From contig PMUS01000055.1 in assembly GCA_003166795.1 (NCBI GenBank), positions 20,662-62,551 of the forward strand: DNA of 41,890 bases, written 5' to 3'. This DNA is from Acidobacteriota bacterium. Lineage in GTDB: Bacteria; Acidobacteriota; Terriglobia; Acidiferrales; UBA7541. The position numbers and the translations under genes were made by a program. Position 1 is the stretch's first letter. Each line of letters opens with the position of its first letter. Below are positions 35,721 to 41,890 of this stretch, one piece after another. The notes below the pieces were generated by a model that was not told the origin of the DNA, did no database searches, and was given only the letters and a program-made list of their open reading frames with translations.

Positions 35721-36647
35721 ATGGCTGTAGAAACCGCTGCTGCACCAATCCAGGTTACCGACGCCGCATGGCAGGCCATTGAAGGCGGCTACGACATCCA
35801 GGTTCATGTCGCGCCGGACGTGATCGCGCGGCGCATTGACGATCTCGACCTCGCCAAGGAATTTCTCGCGCACAAGCTAAAAGGCTTTGTGCTGAAGTCG
35901 CACTACGCGCCGACCTATGAACGCGCCAAAGTGGTCACGAAGGCGAGCCCGGGCATCACCGCCTACGGCGCAATTACGCTAAATCACAGCGTCGGCGGCT
36001 TGAATCCTGTTGCGCTCGAAATCGCCGGCCGCTCTGGCAACAAAATTTGCTGGTTTCCGACCGTGGACGCGGCCAACGAAACCGCCGGCCGCAGTGACGG
36101 TCCCACGGACAAGCTTCCGTTCTGGGCAAAAATTCAGCGCGAGCTTTCCGCGACCGGCATTTCGCCCGCGCCGATCAGCGTGCTCGACGGCAGCGGCAAG
36201 GTCAGCGACGTCGCGCGGCGGTGCCTGGAACTAATCGGCAAGCACGACATGATTCTCGCCACCGGCCACTTGAGCAAGAAAGAGATTCACGCGCTGGTGA
36301 AAACCGCGAAGGAAATGGGCCTGAAGCGCGTCGTGGTCACGCACGCGGAATTTCCGTCGCAGAACATGACCGCGCAGGAGCAAGTCGAAGTGGCCGATCT
36401 TGGCGCGATGATCGAGCACTGCTTCACCACGATGTATACGAACAAAGCCCCCTGGGACGCGTACTTCGACAGCGTCCGCAAAGTTGGTCCGGAGCGCGTG
36501 GTCCTCTCAACCGACCTGGGACAGACGATCAATCCTCCGGTCGCCGAAGGGTTTGGCATGTTCGCGCAGAAGATGCTCGACGCGGGCTTCCGCGCCGCCG
36601 ATGTGCGCCGCATGTGCGTCACGAACACGACCGCGCTCCTCAGCTAG
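35721..36647 (+). CDS. DUF6282-like protein, amidohydrolase/TIM-barrel metal hydrolase type
   Basis: This 308-residue protein has features of a metal-dependent hydrolase barrel: YDIQVHVAPDVI near the N-terminus (first metal His), VLKSHYAPT, ILATGHLSKKEIHAL, VVVTHAEFPSQ and STDLGQTINPP. The latter correspond to strand-end His and Asp ligands in amidohydrolases. I associate it with the DUF6282 family from memory. Hydrolysis of a lactone or amide is likely; a LigI-like lactonase step would fit the ring-cleavage genes 4 kb upstream but is not shown. AAAGGA lies about 13 bases before the ATG. A GTATATTATTTGACG patch (about 35666-35680) may hold the promoter. Confidence 0.75.
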   Translation: MAVETAAAPIQVTDAAWQAIEGGYDIQVHVAPDVIARRIDDLDLAKEFLAHKLKGFVLKSHYAPTYERAKVVTKASPGITAYGAITLNHSVGGLNPVALEIAGRSGNKICWFPTVDAANETAGRSDGPTDKLPFWAKIQRELSATGISPAPISVLDGSGKVSDVARRCLELIGKHDMILATGHLSKKEIHALVKTAKEMGLKRVVVTHAEFPSQNMTAQEQVEVADLGAMIEHCFTTMYTNKAPWDAYFDSVRKVGPERVVLSTDLGQTINPPVAEGFGMFAQKMLDAGFRAADVRRMCVTNTTALLS

Positions 36648-36717
36648 CGGGCGCGCCGGTCATATCTCTTTACCCGCTTCCGCCGCATGTTAGAATTGTG
36701 GCAGTTGGTCGCACGAT

Positions 36718-36794
36718 AGGCCCGTAGCTCAGTTGGCTAGAGCGCCACCTTGACACGGTGGAGGTCTGCGGTTCGAGCCCGCACGGGCCTACCA
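36718..36794 (+). tRNA. tRNA-Val (anticodon GAC), CCA encoded
   Basis: The acceptor AGGCCCG (36718-36724) pairs with CGGGCCT. The D-arm contains AGTTGGCTAGA. The anticodon stem CCACC/GGTGG carries loop TTGACAC with anticodon GAC. The T-arm is TGCGG-TTCGAGC-CCGCA. The discriminator A and CCA are encoded, followed by six T, which may end transcription. Confidence 0.96.
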
Positions 36795-37257
36795 TTTTTT
36801 GCTGTCCCATACTTACGCGGCTACGAGCCATCCTCGGCCGTTCCCCATCAAGTTCAGTCATCGTCAGCAAAACGCGTGCGAACGGCCTTGTCATACGACC
36901 TGTCCCCGCGAGCTCCGCGTCCGTCCGCTCACATTTCCGAGCAACCTCCGACCGCTTCGGCTGCGCCGCAGATGATACTTACCGCAATCTGAGATACAGA
37001 TCGCATTCGCCGTGTTTTGCCGATCCCGCGTGTTTTTATGTGGTTACCATATAATTACATTATGTCTACAGTTAACACAGGTTCTGGAGTCTTGTAGGCC
37101 GCTTCCTAAGCCAAGCATGAGTATGTTTTAAGTACAGTAAAGTACTTACTTTTATATAAGCGGCACTTCGCTGATGATTCAAGTTCCGGAATGTGTTGTC
37201 GTTGCGGGCGACTGGCCGCTTCAACTCGCGCGTCTTGCGTACCTAAAGGATTAAAAT
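36795..37257. other. 463-base intergenic region, AT-richer than surroundings in its second half
   Basis: No gene is supported. From about 37010 on, the base composition shifts to AT. TATAAT at 37050-37055 is a possible -10 element. A 7-bp hairpin (TAAGTAC/GTACTTA, 37129-37148) is followed by TTTTATATAAG. A good ribosome site (AAAGGA, 7 bases before the ATG at 37258) closes the region. The composition contrasts with neighbouring GC-rich genes. Confidence 0.5.
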
Positions 37258-38370
37258 ATGTCCACTGGAGCTGGATTGAAACTGGGCCACGTTGATCCTG
37301 AAGATCTCAGGCTGAACTACAATCCCGAAGCCCCGCAACAGCGGTTCAGGGCGGCTGGCGTCGCAACCGCTCAGCTGAGCGAGGGCGACCGGCTCCCCAG
37401 TGTGGTTCCGTGGCCGGCAGCTACAAAGCCCACGCCTGTTCCTATCAATCCACAGCCCGCGGAGAGCGACGACCTGTCGAAATTCCAAGGGTACGAAGCC
37501 GTCGTGGTGACATGGACCGCAGCGGAAGCCGCTGCGCTTGCAGCGTTGTTTACGCCGGGATACCCAACCACATCGTGGTACGAGTACCGGCACAATGTGC
37601 AGAGCTACATACCGCTGGTCACCGGGCCAAAGGCCCCATTCAATGACCCTCAGGCTGATATGGCCCGCTACTACCACAGCCTCGGGCTGTATTTTCCGTG
37701 TCGAATCGGGACCGCACGCGTGCTGTTGATCAAGTCTGGCCTTCACCTCGACTACGACGGGCCGCAGATCCCTGTGCGAAAACTGATCACGGAAATCGTG
37801 CAGACGGTCAATCCGAAGCTCTTCATCACCACGGGCACCGGCGGCGCGATCGGCAAGCAAGTGGCGCTGGGCGACGTGGTCCTGGCGGGCCACACACGAT
37901 TTGATTGCACCACGCAATTCAAGAGCGAGCCGTGGGCCTCGGCGTCTTACTCAACGTCTCCGCTTCCGGCCGCCGCGCTGGGCGCCATCGTACCCGCGCT
38001 CACAGACGTAAACGCGAAGCGCGTGGTGGGGGGAAGATCCACGCCGAAAATGTGGGCAACACCGCAAGATGCCATCGTTACGACCGATTTCTTCGGCTTC
38101 GATGATTCAACCGATTACTACAAGTTACAGGGATTGGGCCAGTGCTGCGACATGGGCGACGCAATGATCGGCAATGCCATGCAGCAATTCGCGGGCGTGA
38201 AGTGGCACGCGATTCGAAATGCCTCCGATCCGCAGATACCGAATCCCGAGAACAACATTCAGAAGGCCCTCGAGGAATCGACAGAGATTTATACCAAGTA
38301 CGGCGTCTTCACCACGGCTGCCAGCGTCATTGCCACATGGGCAGTCATCCAGGCAAGTTTCCCAGCGTAG
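37258..38370 (+). CDS. Nucleoside phosphorylase-like protein
   Basis: This 370-residue protein resembles the purine/uridine phosphorylase superfamily in its second half: LFITTGTGGAIGKQVALGDVVLAG (read as LFITTGTGGAIG and VALGDVVLAG), CDMGDAMIGNAMQQF in the place of the EMEaa substrate motif, and AIRNASDPQI like the conserved RxxSD segment. The first 75 residues are Pro-rich and extra. There is no signal peptide. The Glu of the usual EMExA motif is replaced (DMGDA), so activity on nucleosides is uncertain. The next gene starts 82 bases downstream with a strong ribosome site. Such phosphorylase-fold proteins also occur in signalling and defence proteins, but no partner domain is seen here. Confidence 0.7.
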   Translation: MSTGAGLKLGHVDPEDLRLNYNPEAPQQRFRAAGVATAQLSEGDRLPSVVPWPAATKPTPVPINPQPAESDDLSKFQGYEAVVVTWTAAEAAALAALFTPGYPTTSWYEYRHNVQSYIPLVTGPKAPFNDPQADMARYYHSLGLYFPCRIGTARVLLIKSGLHLDYDGPQIPVRKLITEIVQTVNPKLFITTGTGGAIGKQVALGDVVLAGHTRFDCTTQFKSEPWASASYSTSPLPAAALGAIVPALTDVNAKRVVGGRSTPKMWATPQDAIVTTDFFGFDDSTDYYKLQGLGQCCDMGDAMIGNAMQQFAGVKWHAIRNASDPQIPNPENNIQKALEESTEIYTKYGVFTTAASVIATWAVIQASFPA

Positions 38371-38452
38371 TTCGGAACCCAGGAACACGAATTCTGCACG
38401 GTTGCAACGGCCCCAGCGAATCGCCTATCCCGAATCCAACGGAGGATTGCAC

Positions 38453-39235
38453 ATGCCGACGTTTAAACTAGGAAAACACATACCGACAATTGACGCGCGG
38501 ACCCTGCAGTTCGGAAAATACCTCACTGCGGAGTTGCCTCCGGCGCCCGCCACGGTCAGCTACGCAAAACCGGTACCCGACTGGCCCATGATGGGCAATG
38601 ACACCTACGGCGACTGCACCTGCGCCGCCGCCGGCCACATGATCGAGGAATGGACCGCCAATACCGGAACAGAAAAGACTCCAAGCAATCAGCAGATTCT
38701 GGATACCTACAATCATTTCGCCAAAGGCAACGCTGACGCCGGCGCCAGTATGTTGGATGTTCTGACGTACTGGCGGAAAACCGGCATCGGCGGAGACAAA
38801 ATAAACGCCTTCGTCCAGTTGGAGCCAAAGAGTGACACGCAGGCGAGGGACGCGGTCTACTTATTCGGAAACTGTTACATCGGCGTTGCTCTTCCGGACT
38901 TTGCCGTGGCACCCGGATCCAATTTTCTCGAGACGCCTTGGGTGGTCCCGCCCCAGGGGCCAGTTGGAAATGCCGCCCCAAATCCCCAGAACGGGCACTG
39001 CATTCCAGCCGTCGGCTACGATTCGCGGAACCTCTATGTCGTAACGTGGGGCGCGCTGAAATCCATGAGCTGGCAGTTTTACGATGCCTACATGGACGAG
39101 GCATTCGCGGTTCTGAGTTCCGACTGGATCAACAAGAAGGTTGGAACCGCGCCATCGGGATTCAATATGGCCGCCCTGCAGCAAGATCTGGCGCAGGTAA
39201 CCTCGCCTCAGGTCGCGGGAGCGGCAAACGCCTGA
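38453..39235 (+). CDS. Papain-like fold protein of unknown function
   Basis: This 260-residue protein starts at ATG 38453, with a perfect GGAGG site 7 bases upstream. It has a likely Cys-His pair: NDTYGDCTCAAAGHMI (C55 and C57) and NGHCIPAVGYD (H182), followed by VVTWGA, where papain-type enzymes have their Asn and Trp. No signal peptide or membrane helix is seen. I do not know a defined function; related proteins are, as far as I recall, called hypothetical. It may be co-transcribed with the phosphorylase-like gene. Peptidase, transglutaminase-like or inactive binding roles are all possible. Confidence 0.7.
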   Translation: MPTFKLGKHIPTIDARTLQFGKYLTAELPPAPATVSYAKPVPDWPMMGNDTYGDCTCAAAGHMIEEWTANTGTEKTPSNQQILDTYNHFAKGNADAGASMLDVLTYWRKTGIGGDKINAFVQLEPKSDTQARDAVYLFGNCYIGVALPDFAVAPGSNFLETPWVVPPQGPVGNAAPNPQNGHCIPAVGYDSRNLYVVTWGALKSMSWQFYDAYMDEAFAVLSSDWINKKVGTAPSGFNMAALQQDLAQVTSPQVAGAANA

Positions 39236-39476
39236 AGCGTCCCCGGTTGCTGGCTTGCGACGCCTCGAATCAGGACTGGTAGCTTGCCTCTAGGAAGAGT
39301 TGGTGCGCAACTCCTAACGGCCCGGTCGGTGGCACAATTAGATAGCCCGTTGACCGCCAAGACGTGATTGAGAACGACAGAAGCAGCGATCATCAAGGTC
39401 GCAAGCTCCTTGGCTCTTTCGCAATAGACATCCACGTTTGGGACGAAACTCCGCAGCAGGGGCCTAAAATGGCGGC

Positions 39477-39620
39477 ATGGAGAAAAAGATCTTTTGGGGC
39501 TCGTTCTTTGTTTTGGGCCTGGTGGCCGACCTGGCCTTGCCGCTCTGGTGGGCGCTGTTCGCCACAATTCCAATCGGCATCGTGAGCTGGTGGATCGCCT
39601 ACCGTAGCGATTGGTTCTAG
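39477..39620 (+). CDS. Small membrane protein, 47 residues
   Basis: ATG 39477 opens a 47-codon frame encoding two likely membrane helices (about 5-22 and 24-42) with charged ends: MEKK at the start and YRSDWF at the end. The ribosome site is weak (AGGGG about 15 bases upstream). Hydrophobic, Trp-rich composition and clean charged termini suggest a real small protein, but there is no homology evidence by eye. It lies alone between the papain-like gene and argR. Confidence 0.5.
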   Translation: MEKKIFWGSFFVLGLVADLALPLWWALFATIPIGIVSWWIAYRSDWF

Positions 39621-39756
39621 TTCCGCCGAGCACGCGCAGTCCTCCCGGCTTTTTGTCTTTCCTCGAATATCTCTCTGGTGCTGCGCCTGACCGCGCGAAC
39701 TCTTTCTCGAACTTCCGGCAACTCGTTCACACATTGATTGCATCCGAGATTATTTG

Positions 39757-39787
39757 TTGACAACTGTCGGGATGACTCGTGTATGAT
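39757..39787 (+). promoter_or_regulatory. Putative promoter of the argRCB operon
   Basis: TTGACA (39757-39762) and TATGAT (39782-39787) are separated by 19 bases, slightly longer than ideal. Two TGNATAT-like half-palindromes, TGATTATGCA (39784-39793) and TGCATATTCA (39800-39809), overlap or follow the -10 element and resemble ARG-box halves. Their centre spacing of 16 differs from the 21 in E. coli, so operator identity is tentative. Confidence 0.5.
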
Positions 39788-39823
39788 TATGCAGTCGCGT
39801 GCATATTCACGCATCATAGGAAC

Positions 39824-40276
39824 ATGGGCGTACAAAAACGATTTCGGCAGGGACAGATTCTAAAGGTTCTCACGGGCCAGCCTGTGGCGAGCCAGGATGA
39901 GTTGCGCCGCCAGCTCGGGCACCTTGGCGTGCGCGTCACGCAGGCGACATTGTCGCGCGATCTTCGCGAGCTCCGGCTCGTGAAGACGTCCGCCGGCTAC
40001 CGGCCGCTCGCCTCCGCGACGGCTGACGAAGCCTCGCCGCTGCCGACACTCGCGCGCGCCCTGAAGGATTTCCTGCTCGATCTGCGCCCGGCGCAAAACA
40101 TGCTCATTTTGAAAACGCCGCCCAGCGGCGCGCAGCCCCTTGCCGCGGCGGTGGACGCCGAACACTGGAAGGAAGTCGCCGGCACTCTGGCGGGCGACGA
40201 CACCGTCCTGGTCATCTGTTCTTCCCGTACCGGATGCAGCGCCATCCAGAAACGCGTGGAGGAAATGCTCCGATGA
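39824..40276 (+). CDS. argR: Arginine repressor
   Basis: This 150-residue regulator has an N-terminal winged helix (ASQDELRRQLGHLG and VTQATLSRDLRELRLV) and a C-terminal oligomerisation/arginine-binding domain with GTLAGDDTVLVICSS, in which the GD-D pair contacts arginine. I chose ATG 39824 (MGVQKRF), with AGG close upstream. An earlier ATG at 39779 would lie inside the putative -10 region. Its stop overlaps the argC start by 4 bases. It should sense arginine and control the operon it heads. Confidence 0.93.
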   Translation: MGVQKRFRQGQILKVLTGQPVASQDELRRQLGHLGVRVTQATLSRDLRELRLVKTSAGYRPLASATADEASPLPTLARALKDFLLDLRPAQNMLILKTPPSGAQPLAAAVDAEHWKEVAGTLAGDDTVLVICSSRTGCSAIQKRVEEMLR

Positions 40277-41313
40277 GTGACCCCGTAAGGGTCGCCGTCG
40301 TCGGAGTAACGGGCTACGCGGGATACGAGCTAGCCCGGCTCCTGCTGCGGCATCCACACATCGAAAAGCCGACATTCTTTCTCCGCGAGGCTCATGCGAA
40401 CGTTCATTGCCTGACGGATCTTTTCCCGCAACTGCGTGGCTGGGGTGACGCTCCCTGCCGCCCGCTTTCCGTTGAGGCCATCGCCAGCAGCGGCGCCGAA
40501 GTCGCATTCCTTTCGACTCCGCACGAGGCTTCGCTGGAGCTTGTTCCCGCGCTTCTCGCCGCGAATCCCGCGCTCCGTATCGTGGACCTCAGCGGCGCAT
40601 TCCGTTTCCGCAACCCGGAGACGTTCATAAAGTGGTACAAACTCCCCGCGCCGGACGCGAAGGCCTTGTCGAAGACGGTGTATGGCCTGCCGGAGCTTTA
40701 TGCGGACGCGCTTCCCAAGGCGCGGGTCGTTGGAAACCCCGGGTGCTATCCCACGTCCGTGATTCTGGGGCTGCGGCCGCTGATCGAAGCGGGTTGGATC
40801 AATACTGCGCGCGGTATCGTGTGCGACTGCAAGTCCGGCGTCACCGGAGCCGGCAAGGATCCGAAGCGCGACACGCATTTCGTCGAGGTAAACGAAAATT
40901 TCCGGGCGTACAACCTCTTCACGCATCGCCACACGCCGGAGGTTTCCGAGCATCTCGATCTCGCTTCGGAGGATTTCGTGTTCACCACGCACCTGCTCCC
41001 GGTGGATCGCGGAATTCTTTCGACGCTCTACGTATGGCTCGGCCCTTCGCGCAAAGCGGAAGAAGTCGAAGCGCTCTACCGCAAGTTCTACACGGGGCGG
41101 CCGATGGTTCGAATCATGCCGGCGGGAACTCTGCCGGAGCTGCAGCATGTGACGCACACGAATTTTTGCGATATCGGCTTTGCGCTCGATCCTTCGGGCG
41201 AGCGGCTGGTGATCGTTTCGTGCCTCGACAATCTCGGTAAGGGTGCGGCGGGGCAGGCGGTACAAAATCTCAATGGGATGCGCGGGTATCCCGAAACGGC
41301 GGGTTTGCTATGA
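40273..41313 (+). CDS. argC: N-acetyl-gamma-glutamyl-phosphate reductase
   Basis: This 346-residue enzyme makes N-acetylglutamate semialdehyde in arginine synthesis, using NADPH in the cytoplasm. The Rossmann motif VVGVTGYAGYELARLL (9-24) and the active-site GNPGCYPTS with the catalytic Cys are intact. SGVTGAGKDP and the C-terminal CLDNLGKGAAGQAVQNLN are typical blocks. It starts inside the argR stop (ATGA) and its stop lies inside the argB start, so the three genes are translationally coupled. Confidence 0.97.
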   Translation: MSDPVRVAVVGVTGYAGYELARLLLRHPHIEKPTFFLREAHANVHCLTDLFPQLRGWGDAPCRPLSVEAIASSGAEVAFLSTPHEASLELVPALLAANPALRIVDLSGAFRFRNPETFIKWYKLPAPDAKALSKTVYGLPELYADALPKARVVGNPGCYPTSVILGLRPLIEAGWINTARGIVCDCKSGVTGAGKDPKRDTHFVEVNENFRAYNLFTHRHTPEVSEHLDLASEDFVFTTHLLPVDRGILSTLYVWLGPSRKAEEVEALYRKFYTGRPMVRIMPAGTLPELQHVTHTNFCDIGFALDPSGERLVIVSCLDNLGKGAAGQAVQNLNGMRGYPETAGLL

Positions 41314-41890
41314 GGATGGTCATCAAGGTTGCAGGCGCGCTGCTGGAGCGCGATGAGGACGTGCAGACTCTGGCGCGTCAGATCACGGAACTTGCGCGCG
41401 CTGGTCACGAGCTTCTGGTGATTCACGGCGGCGGCCGAATCTTCACGGCCACGCTTGCGCGCATGGGAATCACCAGCCGCTTTATCAACGGCCTGCGCGT
41501 CACCGATCGCGAAACGCGCGACGCGGCTGTGATGGTTTTTGCCGGGCTGCTCAATAAGAAACTCGCGGGCGCGATTTCGCTCGCGGGCCATCCTGCCGTG
41601 GGCATCAGCGCCGCGGACGCCGCCTGCTTCCTTGCCGAGCCCATGCAGGTGGAGGATCGCGAGGGCAGCCTGGGATTCGTCGGCTATCTCACGGAAGTGA
41701 ACGTGGACTTCCTGCGCTCGCTTTGGCGCGAGGGAATCGTTCCCGTGGCCTCCTGCCTGGGTCTGGGCGCCGATGGCGAGCTTTACAACATTAACGCCGA
41801 TCACATGGCGGCTGCAGCTGCGGAATTCGTCCAAGCCGATCGTTTGATTTTTCTGACCGATGTCGCGGGCGTGCTCGACGGCGAAAAAGT
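41310..41890 (+). CDS. argB: Acetylglutamate kinase (3' end missing)
   Basis: The frame starts at ATG 41310, overlapping the argC stop by 4 bases (ATGA), and runs open to the end of the window (193 full codons). The product begins MRMVIKVAGALLERDE with the amino acid kinase lysine, followed by LLVIHGGGRIFT, VNVDFL, YNINADHMAAAAA and LIFLTDVAGVLDG. These are landmarks of acetylglutamate kinase, which phosphorylates N-acetylglutamate just before the ArgC step. The C-terminus lies outside the window. Confidence 0.94.
   Translation, partial: MRMVIKVAGALLERDEDVQTLARQITELARAGHELLVIHGGGRIFTATLARMGITSRFINGLRVTDRETRDAAVMVFAGLLNKKLAGAISLAGHPAVGISAADAACFLAEPMQVEDREGSLGFVGYLTEVNVDFLRSLWREGIVPVASCLGLGADGELYNINADHMAAAAAEFVQADRLIFLTDVAGVLDGEK

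Noticed and set aside
39457-39468. Direct repeat of the tRNA-Val 3' end marking an integration site
   Set aside because: Only GGGCCTA is shared with the tRNA end, too short to be more than chance, and no integrase gene is visible.

Overview
The window is high-GC chromosomal DNA from a Gram-negative bacterium, most likely a soil-type member of the phylum Acidobacteriota. That placement is inferred from gene content and intergenic style: a FecR plus CHASE2-cyclase pair, an outer-membrane barrel with a carboxypeptidase-regulatory-like N-terminal domain, several large multihaem cytochromes, and short intergenic hairpins built around CTGAAG. No rRNA or other decisive marker is present. Both ends cut through genes: the 3' part of a 2-oxoacid dehydrogenase E2 gene on the left and the 5' part of argB on the right.

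Left part (1-10.3 kb): E2 acyltransferase (partial), FAD-dependent oxidoreductase, zinc alcohol dehydrogenase, tRNA-Glu, fatty acid desaturase, an overlapping histidine kinase/OmpR-type regulator pair, and a FecR-domain protein followed by a CHASE2 adenylate cyclase.

Centre (10.3-27.4 kb): a redox block. On the minus strand is a four-gene set: a NuoE-NuoF fusion (NADH/FMN/Fe-S), a 723-residue protein joining a NuoG/HoxU-like N-terminus, two cyclic-nucleotide-binding domains and a four-cluster ferredoxin C-terminus, a predicted two-haem membrane cytochrome b, and a membrane-anchored decahaem cytochrome c. Divergent from it are a pentahaem cytochrome c554-like protein and a soluble transhydrogenase (SthA), then a double GlcG/HbpS-domain lipoprotein on the minus strand. 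Last come an outer-membrane beta-barrel and a 10-haem cytochrome fused to an LVIVD-repeat propeller. The adenylate cyclase gene lies tail-to-tail with the four-gene operon. This suggests, without proving it, an NADH-linked electron-transfer chain gated by cAMP, possibly connected to an outer-membrane electron conduit.

Right part (27.5-41.9 kb): aceE (pyruvate dehydrogenase E1); a fused LigB-LigA extradiol dioxygenase with a Gfo/Idh/MocA dehydrogenase resembling the LigC step; a DctA-type symporter on the opposite strand; an ArsR regulator/SRPBCC pair with a leaderless-looking promoter inside a perfect 24-bp palindrome; a SnoaL-like protein and a metal-hydrolase-like DUF6282 protein; tRNA-Val; an AT-richer stretch; a nucleoside-phosphorylase-like protein and a papain-like protein; a tiny membrane protein; and the translationally coupled arginine genes argR-argC-argB.
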